A DNA stretch of 64,000 nt from Streptomyces sp. NL15-2K (GTDB lineage Bacteria > Actinomycetota > Actinomycetes > Streptomycetales > Streptomycetaceae): positions 806,001-870,000 of the forward strand of contig NZ_CP130630.1 in the NCBI RefSeq assembly GCF_030551255.1, in the 5' to 3' direction. The notes below the pieces were generated by a model that had not been told where the DNA came from, searched no databases, and saw only the letters and a list, made by a program, of their open reading frames with translations. The position numbers were made by a program, and so were the translations under genes. Positions 35,384-46,900 of the stretch are shown here, piece after piece (position 1 is the first letter of the stretch; every line of letters starts with the position of its first letter).

Positions 35384-37690
35384 TCATGGGGTGACCTGGT
35401 CGGCCTTCCGTTTCTCCTCGGGATCGAGCCCGGGTCCGACCTCGTCGTACCACGCCTGCCGAGGAATGCTGCTGGAGTCCGTCAGCTCCCACGGGTGGAC
35501 GTACGTCGTGCCGTCCTCCCGGCCGTAGACGCCTCTGCTCCAGAACTCGAGGACGTTGCCGTTCGCATCGGTGACGTAGCGCGTCTGGGAGTGATCGTGG
35601 ACGCTCGTGATGACCTTGGTGACGGATCCGTCGGAGGCCTTGTAGGCCGACACGGTGGTCTGTTTGCCGGACTCGTCCGGCTGGAAGGTCCTGGTGGTCT
35701 CGGTGTAGGTCTTGCCGTCGTTCGGACGCCCGGTCTCGTCGACAACGGGGGTGTCCACCCTCAGGTGGGTGGGGAGGCGGCCCAGCCATGTGTTCTGGGG
35801 GTCGTCGGTCGACACCTGGAGTTCCCATTCGCCGCCGCCGGGCCTCTGTTTCCAGATCTGCAGGATCTGATCGTCTTCGTTCGCGACGTAGCGGATCGGG
35901 GACCCACCCTCGGGGTTGGTGATGACGTGGGCGTCGGCGTCCATGACCACCTTGGTGACGGAGCCGTCGGAGCCGCGGGTCACCGTCCGGTAGTCGCCGT
36001 CTCCCAGCAACTTGGTGGTGGTCTCCTCGTACCGGAGGCCGTTGTTGTTGGTGATGGTCGTCGTCGTCTCGACGGGCTGGCCGCTCTTGTCGAGCTTGAT
36101 CTCACCCTTGTCGTCGAGTCGGTACGAGACCTTGATGGTGCCGTGGTCGGTGACCCGCTCGAACTCCTTGGGCACGGGCGGCGGCTCCGCCTCCGGATGC
36201 GGGTCCTGCCCTCGCCTGATGTACAACGGGTCGGGCTTGCCGCTCTCGGGCTTCCACGGCGCCTGCTTCTCCAGTTCCTCGAAGGCCTCGGCACGGTTCT
36301 TCTGGAACTCTTCCTCCCGCTGCCCCAGCGCCTCGTCGTCCTTGCCGAGCTGCTTCAGCGCCTCGTCGTTGGCGCCCTGGTCCTTCCACAGGGCTTCCTG
36401 CTCCTTCTGCAGGGCCTGCGACCACGGCTGGAAGCGGTCCTGATCCCTGTTCAGGGCCTCGTGCTCCGAATCCAGGGCGTCCTGCTGCTTCCCCTGCTCC
36501 CCTGCCAGCCTTTCCCGCTCGGCGCGGTGTTCCTTCCACAGGGCCTTCTGCTCCCCGAGCAGTTCGTCCTGTCGCTTCGCCAGCGGCTCCTGGTCCTTGA
36601 TGAGCGCTTCCTGCTCGTTGTCCAGGTCCTGCTGTCTCCGCGTCAGGGGCTCGAACGCCTTCTGTTCCTCCTGCTGCCTTTTCTGCAGGTCCTCCCACTT
36701 CTTCTGCAGAGGTTCACCCTGTTGCTTCCACAGAGTGTCCTGTTCGGCCGTGAGGGCGTCCTGTTTCTTCTGCCAGGCATCCAACTCGGCCTGCGTGACA
36801 TTCTTCTTGCGCAGCAGGGCGTTGCGCTCGGCCCAGAGGGCTTCCTGCTTCTTCTCCAGGGATTTCTGCTTGGCGTCGTAGCTGTCCTGTTCCCGCTGCA
36901 GGACTGCCTGCTGCGCCAGGAAAGCGGCCTCCCGCTTGTGGCGTAGGTCCAATTCCTCCCGCCACAACGCCTGTTGCTTCTTCTGCAGCTCGTCCTGGCG
37001 TTTGAGCAGCGGCTCCTGCTCCTTCGACAGGGCCTGGTACTTCGCGTCCAGAGCGTCCTGTTCGGCTTTGAGTGCCGCCTCCTGGCTGTTGCGCCGGTCC
37101 AACTGCTCACGCCACAACGCCTGTTGCTTCTTCTGCAGCTCCTCCTGGCGTTTGTCCAGCGGCGCTTGCTCCTTGTCCAGGACGTCGTTCCTCCGCGCCA
37201 GTTCCATTTGCCGCAGCTGGAGCTCTTCCTGCCTTTTCTCGAGTGCCGCGCGCTTCTTCGCCAGCTCGGCCCGCTCCTGCCGCAGGCGCCTCTCCTGGCC
37301 GGCGTACCTCATCCGGAGGTCGTCGGCCTGCACCTTCTTCCGCTTGGCGTCCATCCGCTGCTCGTAGGCCTTGACGTCGGCCTCGGCCTGCTGCCGTTGA
37401 AGAGTGGCCACCTGCTGGGCGGTGGAGCCGGCGACGCTCGCGTCCGCGTCGTAAAGGGTCTTGCCGATGTGGTCGAGCAGATTCCCGAGGTCGGTCAGGA
37501 CCTGCCAGGCGTCATGAAACGACTTCCGCCAGCCGTTGTAGAAGTCCGAGAGAGAATCGGCCGTCTGCTGACGGGGGCCGATGTCCGAGCGCGGAAAATC
37601 ACGCTTCTCCTTCTCTTTCCTTTCCAACTCATCACGGAGATGCCATACCCGCCGCGCAAGTGCGTACATCAGATCGTAGTCGACCGTCAT
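35384..37690 (-). CDS. Coiled-coil protein with WXG100-like N-terminus and YD-like C-terminus
   Basis: A 768-residue protein in three parts. Residues 1-105 form two helices with FYNGWRKSFHDAWQ near the turn, resembling the WXG100/LXG type VII targeting domain. Residues about 105-490 are one huge Gln/Lys/Glu coiled coil with the recurring motif KKQQALWRE or similar, about eight times, so Trp recurs along the rod. Residues about 490-768 are beta-rich, with DGSVTKVVMDADAHVIT and DGSVTKVITSVHDHSQTRYV, like YD/RHS repeats. There is no signal peptide. I infer a substrate or structural arm of the secretion system. ATG 37690 is chosen on conserved character; the ribosome site (GGAAG) is 11 nt away, and GTG 37699 is possible. 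It diverges from the giant gene. Confidence 0.82.
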   Translation of the reverse strand: MTVDYDLMYALARRVWHLRDELERKEKEKRDFPRSDIGPRQQTADSLSDFYNGWRKSFHDAWQVLTDLGNLLDHIGKTLYDADASVAGSTAQQVATLQRQQAEADVKAYEQRMDAKRKKVQADDLRMRYAGQERRLRQERAELAKKRAALEKRQEELQLRQMELARRNDVLDKEQAPLDKRQEELQKKQQALWREQLDRRNSQEAALKAEQDALDAKYQALSKEQEPLLKRQDELQKKQQALWREELDLRHKREAAFLAQQAVLQREQDSYDAKQKSLEKKQEALWAERNALLRKKNVTQAELDAWQKKQDALTAEQDTLWKQQGEPLQKKWEDLQKRQQEEQKAFEPLTRRQQDLDNEQEALIKDQEPLAKRQDELLGEQKALWKEHRAERERLAGEQGKQQDALDSEHEALNRDQDRFQPWSQALQKEQEALWKDQGANDEALKQLGKDDEALGQREEEFQKNRAEAFEELEKQAPWKPESGKPDPLYIRRGQDPHPEAEPPPVPKEFERVTDHGTIKVSYRLDDKGEIKLDKSGQPVETTTTITNNNGLRYEETTTKLLGDGDYRTVTRGSDGSVTKVVMDADAHVITNPEGGSPIRYVANEDDQILQIWKQRPGGGEWELQVSTDDPQNTWLGRLPTHLRVDTPVVDETGRPNDGKTYTETTRTFQPDESGKQTTVSAYKASDGSVTKVITSVHDHSQTRYVTDANGNVLEFWSRGVYGREDGTTYVHPWELTDSSSIPRQAWYDEVGPGLDPEEKRKADQVTP

Positions 37691-37950
37691 TCGAGCCACG
37701 TCTTCCGTCCTTCCTTCCGGTCCTCGGCGGCGAATCATTCCGTGATGCGTGGTCGCCCTCGCATCGGGTCGCCCTGTAGACGCAGATGGGGATCCGCACG
37801 GTTCAAAGGAATTTCGCGCACTTCCCACTGACCGGTAAGTATGTGGCGTCCATCACTTCGGTGAACTGGTTGCTGTTCCATTTACGTCACCAGGAAGTCA
37901 ACCGCGTGAACGCGGCCGACCCTCGCGTCCTGAACAGCTTGGAGGACCCT
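37691..37950. promoter_or_regulatory. Divergent promoter region of the type VII-like island
   Basis: About 260 bp between the coiled-coil gene (minus) and the giant gene (plus), with lower GC than the genes at its sides. I cannot assign -35 and -10 boxes. It must drive both directions and is the natural place to look for the promoter of the sigma factor encoded in the island. Confidence 0.45.
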
Positions 37951-40900
37951 GTGGCCAGCCCGGACGACTGGAACAAAGTTGGTTACGACGGAAATCCGGT
38001 CTCGGGAAACCCCGACGTCCTCGACGACGTCGCCGTGGATCTTCGCGGACTGGAGCGTCTGGCCATCGAGGTCGACGTCGGGCTGGCCGCCATGCTGCGC
38101 ACCTCGGAGAACGGGGGATTCGAGGGCGAGACCGCGGACGCCCTGCGCGCTTACGTCAAGGACGAGCTCAGGACGTTCATGCTGCACGTCAGGACCTCGT
38201 TCCAGGCGGCGGGCTCGGCCGTGGAGCGCTACGCGAAGGCGCTGAGGGAGTCACAGGGCAAGGCCGCGGGTGCCGCCAGACGGGCCGGCGAGGTGGCCAT
38301 ACCCCCGGCGGGAATCGTCGGCAAGAACGCCCCGCCCCCGCCGGAGCTGACCGCCGCCCGCAACGACGTGGCGGCGGAGGTCGATTTCATCGAGACCGAG
38401 GCGAAGATCCTCGAGGAGGCCCTGGATTCTGCGAGGGACCTGGTCACCCGGCCCGTCAAGAAGATCAAGAAGAGCTTCTGGAAGAAGTTCGAGGAGGTGC
38501 TCTGGAAGACCCTGGAGGTCCTCAGCATCGTGGTCTCGATCGTCGCTGTCATCTTCGGGGGCCCGCTGGGGCTCGTCGCCCTGGGCCTCGCCACGGTGCT
38601 GTTCGTCAAGGCCGTGGTGGACTTCGCCATGGGCAAGCTCGACGCCCTCGGCCTGGGTCTGGCGTTTTTGGGCATTCTCTTCCCCTCGACCAAGGGCCTC
38701 ACCTCCTTCACCAGAGCGATGCAGTTCCTCAAGACCGGAGGGAGGCTCATGGTCGGCGGAGCGGGCAGGGGTGCCTCCGCGCTCGGGCGCACGCTCCTTC
38801 AGGGCGGCAAGCTGCTGCTCTCCCCCAGGACGTTCGCGAGCGTGGTCGGCCAGAACTTGCTGAGCGTGTCCCGCGCGACGGGCAGATTCGTCTTCTCGGC
38901 CATCCCCCGCGGCGCCGCCACCACGTGGCGGGTCGGTCGCGACGTCGCCACCTCCATGTGGCGGCAGTTCACCGGAGGACTGGGCCGCGACTTCGCGAGG
39001 ACCACCGGTTTCCTCGGTAGCACCAGCAGCAGAACCATGCGGCTGAGCGTCTTCGCGACGCTCGCACTGCCCCGGGTGCTGGCGCACACGTTGCTGCCGC
39101 TCACGTACTTCGAGATCGCCAAGTTCGGCTGGAGGGGCGCCGTCCGCATGGGCGTCCTCGAGCGCGGCCTGGGCGTACGGCCTTCCACCGTCCAGTCCCT
39201 CTCCAGGACGGGCAGCGGCGTCGGCGACATCACCTCGCTGAGGGGCAAGGATCCGGTCCCGTCCGGTTCCGGCGGGGCATTGGACGACATGACCACTCCC
39301 CACCTGGTCGTTCCCGGCACCCCGGCCTGGGACGACGCGATGGACGGTCTGAACGAGATCGCGGCACGGCCGCCCGTCACGTCGGCCCTTCCCTCGAGCA
39401 TGAGCTCCCTGCCCCGCACTTCCGACATACCAGGAGGAATGCCCAGGGGAGCGCCCGGCCGGGTCCCGGTCGTCCCCGACGACCTGCTGGAGCGCATGGC
39501 CCTGAACGACCTCGACGCGTCGGGATCCCGTTGGGGCAACGTGTTCCAGAGGCAGAGCCTCGACACGCTGGGCACGTTCCACGGCGGCCCGGTGCCGACC
39601 CAGCTGTTCCGCAACCTCGTCGACGACCTGGACCAGCTGGGCGCACCCCTCCAACCCGGGCGAGGCCCCCTGCTGTTGGAGGCCCCGGACAACGCGGTCA
39701 CCCGTCTGCGGGAGCTGGACGACGTCCTGGGTCTGGAGCGCACCACCACCGGTCTGCTGAAGCCATTCGACGACGTGTCCGACCTGGCGTCCCTGAGCAT
39801 CGACGGCAAGCTCGGCGGTCTGACCGAAACCCAGCTGCTCAAGATCCTCGACGGTGAGATCGACCTCGTGAACGTCACCCCGGACGGGATGATCCTGCGC
39901 ATCGGCAAGACCGATCCGGTGGACGTCCAGGTCAGCCTGAAGGACGAGGTGACCATCCGCGTCCTGGAACCCCAGGAGAGCGGTGCCGGGCTGCCCCCGC
40001 TCATGACCAGGATGACGGACTCACCCGCCCGGCTGGGCATCGGACTCGACGACCTGGCACGGCTGATCCCGGACAGCACCGGCGGCATGCGCCAGATACG
40101 TGAGGTGCTCGGAATGAGCCCGGCCCGGACCGACCTCGCCGTCAAGCCGGTCACGCCGCCTCAGACCGGCTTCCCGCCGCTGACCCTGCGGGAGATCATC
40201 ACGGGCGGGGAGGTCGGCAAGATCGGCGCGGACCGCTTCGAGGCATGGGTCCGTCTGCAGAACGCCGAGATCAACCTGGACACCGCCGGCCGGGAACTCA
40301 CCAGGCTGACCCAACTGCCCGACGCGCCACCGCTGAGCCGTGCCCAGGCCGAACTGGACCTGAACGCCGCGGAACTGAACCGCAGCCAGGTCCGGATGGA
40401 CCTCGGCAGCCTCGGGATGAACCTGGACACGGTCAGCCAGGACATCACGTCGATGCTGACCCGCTTCGACGGTCCGCCGGCAACCCTGCCGAACACCACG
40501 CCGGTGACGTCCGCCGTCACAGGTGACCTGCCGGTCGGCCCCGTGGCGCACGGGCTGGACGGGGCCGCCGGGTCTGTGGACAACATCCGCCTGGTGGACA
40601 CGGTGAAGGCGGGCTTCGAGGTGAAGCCCGCCTCCGTCGAGCTGCGCACCCTCGCGAACACGAACGCCGCCCTGCCGTCGGCGCCTCTGAACGCCGCCGG
40701 ACGCGAACTCCCCTTGCTCGGAACGGACCTCGGTCCGCCGGCCCAGGTGCGGCTGGTCGTCACCACCCCACCGCCCGGCGCCACGCTGACCGGCAAGACC
40801 TTCGAGCTGATCGGTGCCTCGGACATCACCGGCTCGCTGAAGATCGCCCCGACCGAGGGAATCCTGGCCGGACGTCTGCCGAACGGCTTCACCCTCACCG

Positions 40901-43900
40901 ACCTCGCGAACAACCGCTTCCACTTCGACGAGGCCCGCAACCTGGTCTACCGCGACGTGCCGAACCCGGACGGCGCCGGATTCCTGCGGCACACCGAAGG
41001 AGCCGCGCCCGGCACCGAGCCCGTACGGCTCGACGAACAGGGCCGCCTCACCAGTCTCTTCCGCTTCGAGGCCGGGGCCGGACCGGAGCCCGGCCAGGCG
41101 CCGGCGCACTGGCTGGTGCGGCAGGACTCGGAATTCACGCAAGCCACGATCAAATCCGGTATGAAGACGCGGCTGACCGACGACGGTCTCGTCCCGGCCA
41201 ACCTCGACGGCAGCATCACACCGCTCCAGGCGGTCTCGACGGCCAACGCCAAGGCCTTCAAGGAGAACAACCCGTTCACCGCCTTCTCCCCGCCCGGCAA
41301 CATCGTCAAGAGCTACGGCAACCAGGAGATCGGACTCGATCTGATCGCTCTCCGAAAGGACATCGCCGCCGGCGCCGAGCACGTCAGGAACGTCGAGATC
41401 CTGCCCACGACCAAGGTCCAGGAGAACATCCTCAACGAAATCCGGCTCAAGACAGGAGAGCCCCGACTGGACGTCCCGTCGACGTTCAGCCCCAGGACGA
41501 GCAACAAGGAGATCCAGGAGTTCCTGACCCAGAACGCCAGTGTCAGCAAGGGCATGGCCACCAAGATCACCGCCGACATCAAGGCCCTGATTCAGGTGCG
41601 CCAGGACAGCACCTGGCTGATCAAGGGAGCCATTCCCGCGAAGTACCTGACGGGCCCGTACGCGACGGCCGACTCCCTGAAGTTCGTACCGGCCCCGCCG
41701 ACCACTCCGCTCGCGGCCTCCACCGACGTCCTGGAATCGGCCGGCCGGGCCTCCGGGTCCGCGGCTGGCGGGGACTCCCTCCAGCTGACGCTCAAGTCGG
41801 ACGACTTCTATATGTCCGAGGTCCAGCTCGACGATCTGCGGGGGGTCAAGCTCGTCCGGCAGGACAACTTCTTCACGACCGCAGTCGACGCCAAGGGGCT
41901 GCGCAAGTCCCACTTCGACCCGGACGTCGGCATCGTCCCGGCCAACCCGGAGGGCAGGACCACGGCCCTCCAGCACGTCACGGGCTCCGAGAACGCGGCG
42001 CGGAAGAGCAACAGCCCCTTCACCTCCTTCGCCGTCGTCGGCAGCCCCAAGATCTACGGCGACTTGGAGGTCACCCTCGATGTCTTCAAGCTGGGCCAGG
42101 ACATCAAGGCGGGCCGAGTGCAGAACGTGGCGATCCTCCCGGCCCACGACCTGCGACGGCTGATCTCCGAGCAGATCGAGTTGACGATCAAGAAACGCCT
42201 CGACTTCCACTCCGCGCTCACCGGCGACAGCCCCCGGCAGGACGTCCTCGCCTTCCTCAAGAACAACGACGTCAACCTGGTGGGCAAGGGCGGCAAGGAC
42301 CTGATCTCCAAGATTTCCTCGGACGTCCGTGTCCTGCTGAACACCTCCCGTGACCAGGAGTGGCTGATCAAGGGCGTCATTCCCAAGAGCTATCTGGAGG
42401 GCCCGTACCCCAGGGCCACGGCGCCGGCCGGTACGGGTGACGCGCTGTCGGCGGCCAATCAGCGGGCGATGTGGATCCGGGACCATCATCCGCAGGCCTG
42501 GCGGGAGTTCACCGGCGGATCCTCCCCCGTCGACCTGCACGCCTCCGCCCCCTCCGCTCCCGCCGACTCCGCTCTCCCGACGCCGGAACCGCGCCTCGAC
42601 GTGTCGCGGGTGCCGAACCAGCCGCTCCGGCTGACCGACGGCGGCAACCCCACCACCGACCTCACCACCCTGCACGGTTCCCGCGGACTGCCTCCCGTGC
42701 AGGAGGTCCCCGGATCCACGGTCCGGGAGGTGCCCCTCTCCGGCGTGGGTGACCTGCGGGGACTGGCGATCCGCAGCACCGAGATCCCGGCGAGCGAACT
42801 CGGCCCCGCGTCGGTCCGCATGGAGGTCGTCGACCTCACGGCACCGGGTGGACCTGTGCGGCTGCCGGACGCGACGGTGACCGCACGCGAGAGTGGCGGC
42901 TTCACCCTCATGGGCCGGCAGGGCGGTGTGCGCTGGCAACTCGACAGCGGCGGCCACCTGGAGTTCCGGGAACTGCCGCTGAACGGCACCGACTTCTCCC
43001 TGCGCTTCGACATGGGGGGCTCGCACGCGATGCCCCAGGTGGTCGGCAAGAACGGGCTGCCCGTCCCGGGCAGTACCGTCATACCGCCGGCCCGGGACGC
43101 GTCCGGTGCGATCAACGGGCTGACGACAGTGCGGGTGCCCCTCGCGGGGACGGGCACGGACGCCCTCCACGGCGTGTTCCGGTTCGACGGCAACAGCATG
43201 CTGCGCCAGCAGGAGCTGCCGCTCACGCTGCCCGGTCTCGACGGCCCGTCCGGGCTCGGGGTCAAGGTGACCGTCACCCCCGGTGCGGGCGGATCCGCCA
43301 CGAAGACATTCGAACTGACCGGCCCTCCCCATCTCACCGGTGCCTTCAAGCTCGCGCCCACGGACAGCGCCCTCGCCGGCCGGCTGCCGGGCGGGTTCAC
43401 CGTGACCGACACGATCACCAGCAGCCGCTTCCACTTCGACGCGGACGGCCGCCTCGCCTTCCGCGATCTCCCGGCCCGGGACGGCTCCGGCTTCGTGCGC
43501 TTGACCGACGGCGCCGCACCCGGCACCCCTCCCCTCCGGCTGGACGAGCTCGGCGGAGTTCCGGAGGGCCTGCCCGGTGGCGGCTCCGCGGGCGGGATCG
43601 CGGACATCTTCCAGCGCACGCTCGACGAGGCGACCGGCACGCCGAGAGCCTCCGACGCCCCGGCCGTGGACCTTCCCCTGACCCGACTCGGCGAGCTGGA
43701 CGATCTCAGCGGTACGGGCACGCCCCGCACCAGCTCCGTCTCGAACCTCGACGATCTGCCGGAGCTCGACGACGCGGCCATCCGGGCGGCTCTGGAGGAG
43801 CACTGGCAGCTGGTGGACGACTACCAGCGGGCCGGCGGCCGGTTCGCCGACGAAGCCACCGCACCGCTGTCCAGGTTCGGCCTGGGCCAGGACCTCCCCG

Positions 43901-46900
43901 ACGACCCGCTGCGCCGGACGACCGCGCAGGCGCCCGTGGACCTCCGGCAGGGAGCCGCGACCGCCCTGCGGGAGTACCTGAGCCTGCCGCCGGCCACGCG
44001 TCTTGAGGACATGGGAAGCGGCGTCGGCCGCACCTTCGGCGACTTCACCGTCACGCCGACCCCGCACGGTGGCCCCGGCGGCAGCCACTACACCGTCACC
44101 CACACGCCTTCGGACGTCGTCACCGGCTTCGGCCCGGACGGCGAGCGTCTCTACCAGGAGATGCTCCTGAGTGGCGGCCCCGGCGACCTCGACGGGCTGC
44201 GGCTCGGGATCACCGGCCGATCGGCCGAGGACGGGTCATGGGCCCCCCAGTCCTTCGAGTTCATGGGTGCCCGCACGGCCGACGACACCCTCACCGTCAC
44301 GGAGCTCGCTCCGACCGCCCCGGCGGACCTGCGCGGCGGCTTCACCGTCACCGACGCGTCCGGTGCCGTGAGGTGGCACTACGGCCCTGACGGCATCCAC
44401 ACCGTGCGGGACGTCCAACTCCCCGGCTCCCGGGGCCTGTTCCGCTTCGACGCCGACGCGCCCGACGGCGTACCGCAGGTGCTCGACACGGCGGGCCGGC
44501 CGTCCACGGCACTGCGCGTGGAGCGGCTCGACGACGGCCGCCTCGCCCTGTCCCCCACCGGAAGAGCCGCCCAGCCGCTGGAGCGGGCGGTGTTCGACGC
44601 CCGGGGCACCACGCTGCTGGAGGAAACCCTCGCCATCCGCGGCAAGGGCGGCAGACCGACCGGGGAGTACTGGAACATCGACCACGCGGCCGGCAAGGCC
44701 GTCCGCACCGGCGCCGACGGCACCCCGTTCGCCGGCATGTTCGACATCGCGACCGTCGAGAGGTCCGGCACCGGCCAGTTCAGGCTGACCAGCACGAGCC
44801 CCGGCAAGGTGACCCTCTTCGAACGCGAGGTGCTCGCAGGCGGCAACACTCTCCACGTCGACGTGAACCGCTCCGGACGCGCCCGCTGGACCGAGTTCGA
44901 CAGCGCCGGGAGCCGGTTCCGGCACGGCGAGCGGATCGGGGACGTGGACCAGCGCACGTTCCACGACGTACCGGCGGGTTCCCCGCGTCTGCTCAACAAC
45001 GTGGACGTCAGGATGTACACGAAGGCCCTGGACGGTGGTCTCGTCCGCGCCGAGAAGGGGGCGGACGGGCACTGGACGTGGCAGCGCTTCGACAAGGGCG
45101 GTGCCGAAGTGCTGTCCGGCGACCGCCGCTGGAGCTGGAACCACGTCGCGTTCAAGGACACCTTCCGCGATCCGGTCACCGGCCTGGACGCCGTGGCCCA
45201 GCGGCGCGGCCAGACCTGGCCCTTCGACGGTCTGCACGGTTCCCGGATGTACCAGGAACACGCGGTGCTGACGGGGCACGCCCCCGCCGGAGCCCGGGTC
45301 GACCCCGGCGACTACACCGGCCAGTCCCCGTCGAACGCGCAGATCGAGCGTAGGGAGGCGTTGTCGGACGGCGGCAGTCTGGTCGTCAAGCGGTTCGCGG
45401 ACATGCGTCCGCCCGCCTTCTTCTGGAAGGGGGCGGCCGGACGCAACCCGTTCGAGGGCTTCCTCCGCGACCTGTTCGGCGGTGAGTCCCTGAACCGGGT
45501 CAGCTTCTGGACCGAGACCGCCGCCGACGGCACCAAGGTGACCGGTGTCCGGCTCAACCCGAGCGGCTCCGACTGGGTCGACTACGACCAGTACGGCCGC
45601 CTCGTGCGGGAGAGCCGGAAGCTGGAGAACGGCCACGTCATCGAGGTGGGACGGAGCCTGGAGGACCCCACGCGCTGGGCGCCGGTCCCCGAGTTCCGCA
45701 GCGGCGGCTCGTACGAGCTGCACTGGAAGGACCTGACGAGCGGGCAGGCCGGTACCCGGCACGTCGACGGCATCGGGCGGTGGCGGGACCTCTTCACCGA
45801 CGCCCGGGGCATCGAACGGGTGCAGCTGCGCAGCCAGGGCAAGGGCACCCGTGAGTACCTCTTCGACGCCCCCTCCACCGAAGATCTCCGCCTCCACGAC
45901 GACGCGGGCCTCTGGGTCGACAAGAACGCCCAGCAGCACATCTCCGGCCGCCGCGACCTGGTGGACGGCAGGATCGTGGAGTCGTCCGGCAGCCCCTACC
46001 GCACCAAGTGGACGTGGAAGGCCTACGACCCGGGCGCCCCGGACACCCTCGTCGCCGAGGGCATACGCAAGCAGAACCGGGGGTCGATCTACACGCGGCC
46101 CTGGGACGACTCGTTCAGGGACTTCGACCTGGGCGGCAACCTCGTCCGCGAGCGCAACGCCACCGACACGGGAAGCTCCTGGATCGACGCGGTGAAGGCG
46201 GACGACGGCAGCTGGAAGTGGACCAAGCGGGCCGCCGACGGCACGGTCCACTCGGAGGGCGTCCGCGTCTTCGACGACGTCAAGACCGGCCGTTGGCGCG
46301 ACCTGGTCGACGGCCACGAGGTCAGGCGGCTGGTCGGCGACCGGGTCCGCGAGTTCGACTACGAGATCGTCATCCCCGAGCCGCCACCGACGCCCTCCGC
46401 CCGCCTCAGGAGTGGAACGCTGCGCGACCTGCTCGACGACTCCACCCGCCACAGGAGTAGAACGCTGCGCGACCTGCTCGACGACTCCGCCCGCCACTTC
46501 GAGGCGCCGAGCACGGTCCGCGTCGACCCGGACGTCTGGAAGGAGTACGAAGCCGGCAAGGTCTTCCGTGAGAGCGTCGCCGTGGACGGCTCCCCCGGCC
46601 GATACCGCCTGTTCGACAAGCAGTGGGGCCAGTGGGTGGAGCTCCAGAACGGCCACTTGGTCCAGTGGCAGACCATCGACGGACGGGTCTGGACGACCGA
46701 CGCGTTCGGCCGCCTGAGCGCCTCCGGCCCCGCCAGGCTCCGCCAGTTCCTGGCCGGCGGCCTGCCCGGGGTGGGTGGCGAGGTCGGCCTGCCGGGCAGC
46801 CGGGGCTGGGCGATGATCGGCCGGGAGGTCGACTTCCGCGGTATGGACGTCGAGATCATGGGCCACCTGCGGGAGATGCAGGACGTGTGGCACGCACCGT

